Shown: positions 17,085 through 28,962 of the stretch, one piece after another
Layout of the letters: each line of letters opens with the position of its first letter
Numbering within the stretch: the first letter of the stretch is position 1
Source: Adineta ricciae
Taxonomy: Eukaryota > Rotifera > Eurotatoria > Adinetida > Adinetidae
Direction of reading: 5' to 3'
Length of the DNA stretch: 64,000 nt
Assembly: GCA_905250025.1 (NCBI GenBank)
Contig: CAJNOJ010000039.1
Location: 494,175-558,174, forward strand
Made by a program: the position numbers and the translations under genes
The notes under the pieces: generated by a model
Databases searched by the model: none
What the model was told of the DNA's origin: nothing
What the model saw: the letters and a program-made list of their open reading frames with translations, nothing else

Positions 17085-17517
17085 ATGAAGTTGATAACAC
17101 ATAATATGTTAACATCAAACATTCTTAAAGGTGTTACCAAAGGTTTCCCGTTGAAAATCAAAAATGCCAAATTCGAAACGGTTTCTGTTGATTACAATCG
17201 TGATTTCATCACTCGAATCCTTCAACGTATCGAATATGACGCACTCCGATCAGCAATAAAAGACGTAAGTTCATATTGAACATGATAAGTTCGAATTGCT
17301 CCTTCTTTTTCGTTTACAGTTAGGTTTAAATGAAACGTTACCTGAATCCTTATCCGACAGTATGCAAGACGACGAGGAATTTTTGAAAATAATGCATCGC
17401 GTCTTGCTGGAATATGAAATTGAAGAAGGCGAATTGATTTGTCCCGAAACCGGTCGATCGTTTCCGATTTCCAAAGGTATTCCGAATATGTTATTACAAG
17501 AAACCGAAATATCCTAA
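17085..17517 (+). CDS. TRMT112: TRM112-like methyltransferase activator
   Basis: Small zinc-ribbon-type protein that activates several tRNA, rRNA and protein methyltransferases (for example ALKBH8, BUD23/WBSCR22, HEMK2 partners). CDS is join(17085-17264, 17320-17517), 125 residues, the usual family length. Typical segments are MKLITHNMLTSNI at the start, LPESLSDSMQDDEEFLKIMH in the middle and GELICPETGRSFPISKGIPNMLL at the end. Like other animal copies it keeps only the C-terminal Cys of the zinc site (ICPETG). The intron is 55 nt with GTAAGT. A strong acceptor-like TGTCTTTTTCTAG ends 11 bases before the ATG. AATAAA follows near 17561. It sits only about 110 bp after the leucine-rich-repeat gene. 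Confidence 0.95.
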
Positions 17518-17615
17518 AACAATGATTTTGTTGTAATCATTATTTGTTATTGCTGATCAAATAAAAAGAAATTTCACAGCATTTGTCTTTTCTCATCTAC
17601 TAATCTACTGAAAGC

Positions 17616-18726
17616 ATGTGTATTATAGATATGAATCTTGGAAGTATGAATGATCATTCATTGCTCGGTAAGGTAGAAACATCATCTGCGAAAAGAGAAA
17701 ATGCCCGTAGAATGCTTCCGCTGTATTCATTTGACATGTTACCTGAGTATCTTCAGTTCAATCCGTATATACGAACGGGCTATCGACATGGTTTAACTTT
17801 CAAAGGTTGTTTAGTCAGGTAATGCTTGTGTGGAAAGATTGTTCGCATGAAAAGACGTGTTCTTTCGATGTGATAGTTTATTGTATGTGAATAACGAATC
17901 GGTCAATGTTTGGTCACATTTGATTGGTGCTGGTCTTTTCATTTACTTCTTTTTTCACAATATTTGTAAAGCACAAGTTTTTCCATCGATAACAAAGACG
18001 ACTGATTATTATTTTATACTATTCTACACAATTTGTGTCATCGTAAGTATGGATTTCTTGCCAGGTTTCTAGCTTTGTTCAATCTCTCGTAGGCATGTAT
18101 GTTATGTTCTGTGAATTTTCATCTGTTCAATTGTATCTCACCGCGAGCGTCTGCACACTTTCTCAAATTAGATCTCTGTGGTATCGGTTGTGCTATTCTC
18201 GGTTGTTATATATGTGGTCTTCATCTAACATTTGAATGCTTTCAAAACTGGCGATTACGGTATGAGACAATGATCATTGGTGTCATCATAATTGCTGTTA
18301 TTTACTACATTCACGGAGTTAAACGATACATTACACAAAATAATCACGTTGCTTTGTTTATCGTGATCTCATTGTCCGGTTTTATTCCAAGTTTACATTG
18401 GTATTACCTAGAGGGTGGTTGGTCGAATCCATTCATTCGACATTTCTTTCCAAAGATACTCATTCTTTATGGAATATTGACTATTGGCGTGTTCGCTTAT
18501 TTGACAAAGTTTCCAGAGAGATTATTTCCAGGTAGGATGATTATGGATCTGATGTCAGCACGTCTAACGTCGATTCGTTCATTCTTTAGGTTATTTTGAT
18601 ATTTTGTTTTCGAGTCATCAGATTTGGCATTTTGCAACGTTGGCTGCATTCATATGGTGGTATCACAATTCTATTGAGTTGATGCATTATCGTCTGATAA
18701 ATCCTTGTGATACACAATTCGAATGA
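17616..18726 (+). CDS. PAQR3: Progestin and adipoQ receptor family member 3-like (seven-pass Golgi protein)
   Basis: Seven-transmembrane PAQR/hemolysin III family protein. Conserved N-terminal motif LPEYLQFNPYIRTGYR leads into NNESVNVWSHLIGAGLF, the family hallmark. Further on are SPRASAHFLKLDLCGIG and FSSHQIWHFATLAAFIWWYH, giving the His and Asp residues expected for the metal site. PAQR3 (RKTG) is a Golgi-resident regulator of Raf signalling in vertebrates; that role here is inference from similarity. Four exons are supported, with splits at 17818/17877, before ACMLCSVNFH, and at FPG/YFD. The start is uncertain: ATG 17616 is first, but ATG 17631 lies two bases after an acceptor-like TATTATAG and may be the real one. 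The stop is at 18724-18726. Confidence 0.88.
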
Positions 18727-20254
18727 CACAAATCATTTTTTTTTAGTTAGAATTCCTTTGTTTAGATTCATTTATTATGTCTTTTTTTGTAATAAGTATA
18801 ATGTATGATCTGTTCGAGAATGAAATTAGACATACGTAGTCGGTTTTACTTAATGAATATCTCTCATTTTTCCTAGTTTTGTTTTGATTTTGAAATTTCT
18901 TATTTTTCAGATACCAATCAACTGAATTGAGAATTCGATTTAATCTCACTCAATATCTACGAGATGGAACAATCGTTTTTGGCACATATGGATATTCTCC
19001 ATGGATGAAGCATGAATTACAGGTGAAGTAATCGGTCGGTTATCGATCAAATCAATTTGCAAGAACCTTGCGATGTGTGAAGCAATGAACAGAAGAAAGA
19101 AAATTAGAGCTGATACATATCGAATAGCCAAGAAAGTTCGAACGAAAAGACATTCATACGCAGACTAAGACGAATAAGTAGAAAGGACATATACGTTCGA
19201 TGAAAAGATATTCTGTCTTAAATACAAGTTCATATATCGAAGCAACACAATGGTACGATTTAAACCGTCGAAGACAAAGTACAATGTAAAAAAATGTAAG
19301 ATTTTTTTTCAATAAGAACTTGGTATTACCATTAAAAATTAAAGAATGTGTCGCGCTCGAAGTTCTTGGTGAGTTATCTAATCTTTCTTTACATCACGTT
19401 GTGCAAGAACTAGATTAATCTATCGTGGTAAACAACAGCGCAGGGTATATATAAGGTCGTTGAAGTTTATGTCAACTACGGATATAAGGACGAAAAGAAT
19501 CTTTCTCATAACAGATGAAATGAGTCAGACTGTCGTTTCTGGTTAATTCAGCACATCCAATCAGTACGATGAGCATTCAGTCGTATTTAATTTACTTTCA
19601 CAGTGAAGCGCTACATAAAGTCGTTCATTATAGTCTCGTGAGATCGACTTATATGGAAAAACAAAGATGATAAACATACTGATAAGTTTCATTATCGCTA
19701 TTTGTTCTGTGACGTATAATCAAGGACTTTATAGGAGAAAAAAGCAGCAGCAGCAACATAGGTTATCTTTATTGTCGTATTTTGATAGCTCTACTTTGGT
19801 GCTTCGAAATTTATAGCGTAAGGTCAGTTTTATGCGTCAAATTGTTAAATTGCCACGTATAAGATCGAATGTTTTCTTACACAAAAAAGTGACATTTATT
19901 TTTATCTGAGATGACGAAATAACAGGAGAAAAGATTAAAGTAATGATGAAAGAAATCCTGATATGACAGAGTTGGTTTAAAATGTAACGACAAATATTCT
20001 CGTGTCCTACCATATTTGGTGAGTAAAAGAAGAAAGAGAATGACTATTTATAATATTATTCTACTTATTCTGCTGTGAGTACAGAACATCGCAGGCAATG
20101 ATAAAAGAGAACATGAGTCATAGTTGAGAAGAAAATAACAGAAAGCATTTGTTGTAAGTTTTGATTCATTTTCTCGGCTGTGTAGAGACGGTGTGACTGA
20201 TGCTCTTTCCTTGACTGTTGGAAAAGAACGTTCATCTGTTTAGATCATAGAAAA
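18727..20254. other. Intergenic region, about 1.5 kb
   Basis: Between PAQR3 and the ABCB gene, both on plus. It holds the PAQR3 3' end and the ABCB promoter or leader. One splice-flanked open segment at 18911-19022 is listed separately. Otherwise the sequence is AT-rich without recognisable genes. Confidence 0.5.
18911..19022 (+). pseudogene. Splice-flanked open segment, possible orphan exon
   Basis: A 112-nt stretch is preceded by a good acceptor (TTATTTTTCAG) and followed by CAG/GTGAAG. One frame is open throughout and reads TELRIRFNLTQYLRDG and FGTYGYSPWMKHELQ. I do not recognise the sequence and see no partner exon nearby. It could be an alternative last exon of PAQR3, a relic of a lost gene, or chance. 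Confidence 0.25.
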
Positions 20255-23200
20255 ATGGGAACTAATCCAAACGATTTAAATCATCGACAAATACATCCAC
20301 ACGATGATGTTAAGTATAGTAATGGAGTCGGTACTAAAGTAACAATTGAAGCAAGTCCAACTGAAGCTTCGTCTAGGTTTGTTGGCTGCCTATTTCGTAG
20401 AGGTATATTTTCGAATAATTTCAGTGTTAAAATGAAGGATCTTTTCGCAAAAAAAGATGACAGCGAAAAGAAAGACAAAACGCCGGTGCCGATGGTCGGC
20501 TTCTTGAGTCTGGTATGTTCCTTACTCGAGTGTTAACGAAGTGCACTTAAATATTATTCACAGTTTCGTTTCGCCACTGGAGCTGATTTTTTGTACATGC
20601 TAATCGGTACTGTTGCCGGTATGAAAATATTGACTAAATGAACTTTTCATATATGTACTCGATCTTTTTCCGATAATTTAGCTTTGGTTCACGGGGCTGC
20701 ATTTCCACTAAGTACAGAACTAGCTTTAGATGGCAGACAATTTAAAAGGAAATGTTTGTTTAGTGTTACTTATCTTCGGACAAGTTACCGATATTTTTAC
20801 CCAACGGCCACTCAATGTATGCGACCTTGATTTTTCAATATTTAACGGCCGTTGTCCACCTGGAGTGACGTTGACTACAGAGAATATTTATACGGAAATT
20901 GCGTAAGTTCTTGTTTTGTTGTGCTATGGTGGACAACTATTTCCGATTGTTTCTATAGAAAGTGTAATCTGACGGGTTTAAATATCACTCTACCGGATGT
21001 CGATTTCCTTGGAAATATTCGTCAGCAGTCATTGTGGCTTACGAGTAAGTCATGTGTATACAAGATGAACGAGCAGAGATGAGGAAAAGCCCGAAAATCG
21101 AAGTACATTGTTGCAGAACGAATTGCCTAACGATACGTTGTAGTTATGGGATGCGGCACTATAGTAGTCGGATACTTTCAAGTTGCCTTTTGGTCGATTG
21201 CTTGTGAACGGCAAACACGTCGTCTCCGCGAAATACTATTTCGATCAATACTTCATAAAGAAATTGCGTATTTTGATACTTATAAAACCGGTGAACTTAG
21301 TACAAGATTGAGTGATGATGTTAATAAGGTTCATGATGGCATTGGCGATAAAGTCGGTTCGGCATTGCAATTTTTCGCTGGCTTCATTGCCGGCCTTGTT
21401 CTTGGGTATGTTTAAGATAAAATATTCAGCTTCCGTGACAAGTAGATTCTTCTCTCTATTCAGACTAGTCAAAGGATGGAAATTGACACTGGTGATACTC
21501 TCTGTTAGTCCCGTGCTTTTTATTAGCGCAATGATCATAACGAAAGTATGGAGCGAATGGAAAAGAATAAGAGTTTTACAAATCTCGTTCGTAGCTGACT
21601 GCAACAATGACTTCTCAAGAGTTGAAAGCTTATGCAAAAGCCGGCGCTGTTGCCGAAGAAGTACTCAGTAGTATTCGAACAGTGTTTTCTTATAATGGTA
21701 CAGGTTATGAAGTGAAAAGGTAAATGATCGTGTTTCAAGTATCTTGATCTGTTCACATATTTCATTTAGATACGAACAACATCTAAGAGCCGCTAAGATT
21801 CGTGGTATTAGAAAAGGAGTCTTCAATGGAGCTTTGATGGGTACTATCTTCTGTTTAATGTTTTGTACTTACGCTTTGGTACGAAGATGCTTTAATTTCA
21901 ACACTTCTAGAATATTGATTCTCCAATTCATAGGGTTTCTGGTATGGAGCCAAACTTGTTCGTGAAGAGAATTATTCGATCGGTGGAATTCTTATTGTAA
22001 GAGTTCTATTGTTGAAAGAATGAAAAACGGTTTTATCTTGTTTTTTTACTTGAACAGGTCTTTTTCTCAATTATCACAGCCGTTTTTAGTCTTGGTCAAG
22101 CTGCTCCTCATCTACAATCCTTAGCACAAGCTCGTGGTGCAGCTTTCGCATTATGGAATATAATTGATACAGTAAGCGGAGGCTACAGGCGATGAGCACA
22201 TAGGGATAACATACATATTCGCTGCTTTTAGCCATCAGCAATAAGTATAGATGATCCCAATGGTATTAAAAAGGAAGATTTCGTTGGCGAAATCAAATTT
22301 TCTAATGTCAATTTTGTTTATCCATCTCGACCGGACGTTACCGTACACAATAATCTTAGTTTCACTGCTAAATCAGGTCAAACAACAGCACTTGTAGGCA
22401 CATCCGGTTGTGGAAAAGTGATAATCACTGATTTTGATCTGCTATGAAATTAAATATATTTCGAAATGTGTAGAGTACCTGCATGCAATTGTTACAGAGA
22501 TTTTATGATACAGTTAGCGGTACAGTTGAAATCGATGGAATTCCAGTGAATCAATATAATCTGACTTGGCTTCGGCAACATATTGGCATTGTATCACAAG
22601 AACCTATCTTGTTTCAAGTCAGTATCAGCGAAAATATACGTTTTGGACGTATGGATGCGACACCCGAAGAAATTGAAAAGGCAGCTAAAATGGCTAATGC
22701 GCATGACTTTATCATGGAACTGCCAAAGAAATACGACACGCTCGTCGGTGAACGTGGCGCACAATTGAGTGGAGTAAGTTGCTTTGAACTTGAAATCCCG
22801 GTGCATTTGTTCTCGATATCTTTAAGGGACAAAAACAACGCGTTGGTAAGAGTGTCGAATACGAGTTGTCGTAAAATAACAGTCAACTATTTCGAATTCA
22901 TTTAGCTATTGCGCGTGCACTCGTTCGAAATCCGCGTATTCTTCTGTTGGATGAAGCAACTGTAAGTGATATAACGCTACGAATGTAATCTTTTTGTTTG
23001 TTTCAATTGGAATTAGAGCGCTCTCGATACCGAAAGTGAACGTATTGTACAAGAAGCGCTTGATCGTGCTTCAAAAGGACGTACAACCGTTGTCATTGCC
23101 CATCGTTTATCAACTATTAAAAATGCGTCAAAGATAGTTGTTCTCGACAAAGGAGCCGTTATCGAAGAAGGTACAATTTTATGAAAGAAGTTTTGAAACC

Positions 23201-26200
23201 GATGGAAACGTGATGCTTGTCACCTTTTAGGAAATCATGAAACATTAATAGAAACTAAAGGTGTTTATCATGGTCTTGTTGAAGCACAAAATTTACGTGT
23301 TAAGGGAGAAGATGAAGACGAAACGGAAGGTAAGACGAATATTTCAACTAAGTGCTCTATGAATGAATTCTCTCTGCATAGCAATTCCCGTTTACAATCG
23401 AGCTAGATCGATGAGCAACTCAGATCAATTTCAGAAACAATTATCCGTAGAAAACAAAGACTCAAAGGAAACAGCTACCGATGCAGAAGAGAAAATTGAG
23501 GTAATTGTTTACTATTGATCGTTGCAAATAGCATCTGAATATCGTGTTGTCAGATAACTAGTCTAATAGAAATATCAAAGTAAGTAAATTCAAAAATAGC
23601 TCACTGCAATATGTACTCCACACGAATAAAATCTTTAATATTAATACTCGCTTTCGTACACTAATTCAAAGCATTCTTTCTAAAGATGGCCACATCCTTA
23701 CTTGGACGGAAGGAAAACGACGAACCTGTCATATCTGTAAGACAATCTATATGTTGTATATTATTTCACTATATTTTGCACTCCTTATTTATCGTTATTT
23801 GAATGTTTACTGAGAAAACAAAACTTTTATGCGATTGTATTTAGTATTCTGGACCTTCACCATTCTTCTCTATGCTCAAAATGAACAAACCAGAGTTAAT
23901 ATACATCATATTTGGTTGTGTCGCATGTATTTGTAATGGAGGTGAGTTGAGAAAAGTTGTCTGGTACGAAAATCAAATCTGTCCATGTTCAGGTGTTCAA
24001 CCAGCATTCGGTGTCATTTTAAGCAAAGTTATAGCAGTAAGCGAAGAGCTACGTTTAGAAAGAAACAGAAATCTTTCAATATTTTTGCTACGAAAGGTCT
24101 TTCAAGTGTGTGATCCAAAGGAACAGGAAAGAAGGGTATTGACGTATATTCTCCTATTTATTGGTCTTGGCTTTCTGATGCTGATTACAATGTTTTTACA
24201 AGTAAAAAGAAAATGAAACTGTTCGCTTGAACATTCGATTTCATTTCAATTTAGAGTTTTCTCTTCGCAACATCAGGTGAAGAATTGACACAGCGTCTTC
24301 GTTCAAAGATTTTCCGTGCTTTACTGCGGCAAGAGGTTGCTTACTTTGATCAAACAGAAAATAGCACAGGTGCACTGTGTACCCGTCTTGCTACTGAAGC
24401 ATCCGATGTTCAAGGGGTACGTATTCAATGGGCTTGACTTTTGCATTCTGTTGAGCAAATATTTCATAGGCAACTGGTATCCGTATTGGTACTATGTTAC
24501 AAAATTTCTCAAATCTCGGTGTTGGAATTATTCTAGCATTCGTTTACGGTTGGTCATTGACTTTGATTATGCTAGCTTTCGTTCCATTTATGATTATTGC
24601 TGGCTTTTTACAAACATATCTCATGACTGGTTTTGCGAATAAGGTAAAGGACTTGAGTTGAAATACGTTTCATTTAATTGCTTCCTTTTCCAGGATAAAA
24701 AAGCGTTAGAAACCGCCGGCAAGGTCAGTTATTGACAATATGTACAAGATAGGAATAGAAATTCTTTATTTATTAGATTGCTGTTGAAGCTATTGCGAAC
24801 ATTCGAACAGTCGTACAATTGACAAAAGAACAACACTTTGACGATGAATATTGTCGATTACTTGATGTACCCTTTCGGTATGTGTGAGCAAAATATGTGT
24901 CAACGATGATTTCAGACGTATGTGAAATTGTTTTCCGTTCTCTTCTTATAGAAATAGTTTGAAACGAGCACATGTCTTTGGAATTGTATTCAGTTTCACC
25001 GATGCGGTGAGAAGAACTTTGACCAACTTTCATTCAATGTTTCCAATTATTGTTCTGTTAAGATTATGTTCTTCGCACAAGCAGCACTGTTCACTTTTGG
25101 TGCTTGGCAAGTCGAACGAGGAGCAATGACGTAAGGAAAACGAACAGATTAATCAGCCATGAGTAGATTTGCTTCGAATTTTTAGTTTTGAAAACATTAT
25201 GCTGTAAGTTTATTACCTTTTATGCGAAAAATGATGTACTTATTGTTCCTGCTATTTCATCAGCGTTATGAATTGTATACTTTTTGGTGCAATGGCAGTA
25301 AGTGATTCCTACTATCTTATGTATTGACATATGATTTGAATCATTCCGTTCAAAGGTTGGTCAAACAGCATCAATGTCACCGGATTATTCCAAAGCCATC
25401 GTACGTTTAAATTTTAGTGAGAAAATTCTCGTTTTCGAAACTGATTCATTATAGGCATCGTCGAAGAGAATCCTAATTTTACTTCGTCGTGAACCATCCA
25501 TTGATAATTCTTCGACTGCAGGAGAAACCATTGTCAGTAGAAACGTATCGAAGCTATTGTTCTATTTGATGGGCTGTTTGATTGTTTAGAATAACTTTCA
25601 AGGTCGAATCAACTTAAAGAATATCAAATTTTGTTATCCCAATCGTACAGAAGTACAAGTACTGAAAGATTTTCAATTGAGCATTGAACCAAGTATAACT
25701 AGACTTTGTTCGTTGAGAAAAAAAAAGAAACATCGCGTTTCATTGTACTTAGATAAACAGATTGCACTTGTTGGCTCTTCTGGCTGTGGAAAAAGTACTA
25801 TCATTCAATTGCTTGAACATTTCTATGATCCAACACATGGACAAATCGTATGTTCGATCGATTGAATAAAATAAGTGTTCTATTTTGGTATGTTGTAGTT
25901 GATCGATGAAAAGAATATTTCATCTTTGAATCTTCAATGGTGGCGAAGTCAACTTGGTCTTGTTAGTCAAGAACCAATTTTATTTGATGCATCGATTCAA
26001 GAGAATATTGCTTACGGTGATACATCGCGAACTATTCCAATAGAAGAAATTCAAGAAGCAGCTAAAAAGGCGAATATCAGTCGGTTTATTGAGAGTTTAC
26101 CCGAACAATACCAGACAAATGTTGGCTCCAAAGGTACACAATTGTCCGGCGGAGAAAAACAACGAATCGGTAAGGAAAATGGGAAGGACTTCAGTGAAAT

Positions 26201-26554
26201 AAAGCTCTATTTTCATTCATTTAGCAATCGCGCGAGCGTTGATTCGTAATCCAAAGATTCTACTACTCGACGAAGCAACTGTAAGTAGCATGACATTGCT
26301 CGAATAAGTATTCTATGTTTTTCAATTTATATCAGAGTGCTCTCGACACAGAAAGTGAACGTGTTGTTCAAGAAGCACTTGATCGCGCATCACAGGGACG
26401 TACAACAATTGTCATTGCTCATCGTTTATCAACTATACAAAACTCTGATCTTATTTGTGTGCTTCACCGTGGTCAAATCGTGGAATCGGGTCAACATGAC
26501 GACTTATTGGCGCGTAAAGGACACTATTATCGTTTGGCACAGTCCAAGAAATGA
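20255..26554 (+). CDS. ABCB1: Full-length ABC transporter, subfamily B (P-glycoprotein type)
   Basis: ATP-driven export pump of lipophilic compounds with two membrane domains and two nucleotide-binding domains in one chain of roughly 1,250 residues. More than twenty short introns interrupt it. TMD1 runs from [23 protein letters not shown]1 has Walker A GTSGCGKST, the Q-loop VSQEPILF and signature QLSGGQKQR (rejoined across an intron), then [15 protein letters not shown]. An acidic linker near 23300-23740 leads to TMD2 ([21 protein letters not shown]). NBD2 has Walker [19 protein letters not shown], signature LSGGEKQR and [20 protein letters not shown]-loop VIAHRLST. Both ATP sites look intact; NBD2 has Glu where LSGGQ is usual. 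Start [10 protein letters not shown] follows an acceptor-like TCTGTTTAG by 11 bases. Poly(A) signal AATAAA lies near 26567. Confidence 0.93.
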
Positions 26555-26815
26555 GATTTTATTTTTTTAATAAACGTTCAATTTTTTTTTCTTATTCAAC
26601 AAGGCTTGTGTTGACTGGCATTTTCTCTTGCTTTATACGTTGTAGTTTTGAATAAATGAAAAAACAACAATGATTATGGATAGTGTCTTTTAACAAAGAA
26701 GATATGAACTGCTGAAGAGAAAGAAGAAAAGTGCGCAAAAACGCATACAAATCGAAATGAAAATATGGTTTTATTAAGTTTTTTCAATTAGATTTCGTTT
26801 TTAGCGATATGTTTT

Positions 26816-28458
26816 TCAATACGGTGCATAATTCGATGAACCTCCGTTGCCACGACTAGCGCCACGATATGGGCCACCTCGACCGCCACGATATGAACCA
26901 CCTGAATATATAAGTTAACATTGAATGATGGTGACATTTGATATCATGACGACTTACCTCGATCATCGCTGTCTCGGAATGAATCCCCATCGCCACCATC
27001 ACGGCCTACAAAATATAATCAAACGTAAAGGTGTTATGCCATTCGTTAACACCCAGAAAAACTTACTACGAAAGCCACCGCCGCCGCGGCGATTGTCGGA
27101 AAAGCCTCGTCCACCGCTACCTCCGTCAGCATTACCCCAACGACCAGTATTGTTGGAGTTGAAACCTGGCCGTGAGCCACTGTCCCAATTGCTACGACCA
27201 CCTCGATAACCTTTTATGTTACAAAAATACATGAGTCATACAAATTAGATCATTCGAATATATACCGCCTCGACCGCCGCGATCATTGTTATCGGTGCGT
27301 GTACGACGTTGAGCAAGCTGAACACGTACAGATCCACCAAGTGAGTCGATATGTTGATCTAACAGATCAATCGATCGTTTAAACTAGAAATCAAGCAGAT
27401 CACGACCTACCATTGAATTCCGAGATAGCTCGATCAGCAGTTTCTTCGTCATCATAGGTTACGGTAGCTCGGCCATTGCCCTCACCAGTATCCCGATCTT
27501 TGTAAATCCAGATTTTCGGGCCACCCGATCGATCGTCTGTCTAAGATACGAACAGCACACCAAGACATTCCGATAATGACTGTAGGACTCAAGAATTACT
27601 TTAATTGAACCGACTTTTGAAAAGGCATCATAGATTTGATCGCGTGTAACATCTTTTGGTAAGTTTTGAATAAAAATCGCATCTCGAAGTGTTTCCATTT
27701 CTCCACCATTATTTTGTCGACGAAATCCATAACTGCCACCTCCTCGTCCTAGAATATAAATAACAAATATAAATCACATGTTTCGAATTTCATATGTTTT
27801 CACTCCCGAAAAAAAAAAACAACACAAGAAACGAAATTTTGTCTCTTTCAATCAACGCTCAAATAAATATTTCCTTTTCATTTTCTTTCGCTCAGAATTT
27901 ATATCAGTCATATTTAAACTGGATCCAACGGGCATATAAATCTTACTTGAGTTATTATTTCCAAATGACCCACCATATGATCCACTATTGGAAGATAGAA
28001 ATCAAAATAATCATCAAACATCACATCAAACATAAAATAGGTTTAAATTTATATATTTTCGATTTATCATGTTTACCGGTTTAATCGATCAATATCTTAC
28101 TTCAACGCTTTTTTTTCTCGATATTATTCAACTCGTTCCAATAATAGAGAAGTCTTTAGTTTTGATTGGTTGGTCCAAAAAAAGTTTCATGTATATAGAG
28201 TTTTTCAAACGAAAATAAAAAGATTTCATTCATATAATCAATCGATAGAGAAAACTAGCCTAACGAATGATGCTTACCCTCCTCTCGGACCATTGCTGTC
28301 ATCGTCGTCATTGGAACGAGAATAACCTCCATGTGAGCCTAGAAAGTTCACCAATTCGTTTGGAATATCTATTAAATAGACATACCACCACGCGATCCGG
28401 AACTCCACATATTTCCACTATTGCCGTCATTTGTGTTCATACCACTATTGAACGCCAT
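26816..28458 (-). CDS. FET-family RNA-binding protein (FUS/TAF15/cabeza-like)
   Basis: Nuclear RNA-binding protein with a low-complexity N-terminus, one RRM and RGG boxes. Start MAFNSGMNTNDGNSG is followed by small exons of Gly/Ser/Tyr-rich sequence, including an about 45-nt exon near 27955-28000 reading GSYGGSFGNNNS. The RRM begins ETLRDAIFIQNLPKDVTRD and continues GGPKIWIYKDRDTGEGNGRATVTYDD, the insertion-bearing loop typical of FUS/EWS/TAF15 and fly cabeza. C-terminal exons encode repeated RGG/GGRGG motifs ending SSNYAPY. No RanBP2-type zinc finger was found, although vertebrate FET proteins have one between RGG boxes. Roles in transcription and splicing are known for the family. A TTTTTTTTGTCTAAG acceptor-like tract ends five bases before the ATG. 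About eight exons. Confidence 0.82.
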
Positions 28459-28962
28459 TATTGCTTAGACAAAAAAAAGAAACCTTGTTGATGAGTTTCG
28501 TAATAAATTTGCCGGTGTGATTCAAATATCGGTAAAAGAAAAACAAAATGATAGAAAAGAATGTTTTTGTTGTCCTTCTTTTCTTTTCTTTTGCACTGAG
28601 TAGAAAATTCTGTATCAAACTGGAGGCACTGATAATATATCAGTGTCACTAGTTACAAAAAGAGGTCACTACTCAACGGCTACAACGTCAAAGACTCTAA
28701 GAACGCAACGGACAAAGCATTTTGTTACTTATTTTGAAAAGGCAAGGGCATCGAATCTACTCTCAAAGATAAAATTAAAACATCTTTCGTCGACATTACA
28801 AAGTAGAAAATTATTAAGTCACATGATCATCCAGAACCATCATACAAAGTTATAATCGGTATATGAGAATAAAAGCCAAATGATATTTTTGATTTTTCTT
28901 ATCAAACTAGAAGATAATTTAAAGCTAATGACTGAAACTAAAACGTATAGTTTTCATTCATC
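28459..28962. other. Divergent promoter region between FET gene and lipase
   Basis: About 500 bases between two genes transcribed away from each other. AT-rich, with a pyrimidine tract belonging to the FET leader (28466-28480) and nothing else I can name. Confidence 0.5.

Noticed and set aside
20255-26554. Idea that the ABC transporter is a pseudogene because its frames are broken in many places
   Set aside because: Every break coincides with a GT..AG intron of about 50-65 nt and the exons rejoin in phase through both ATP-binding domains.
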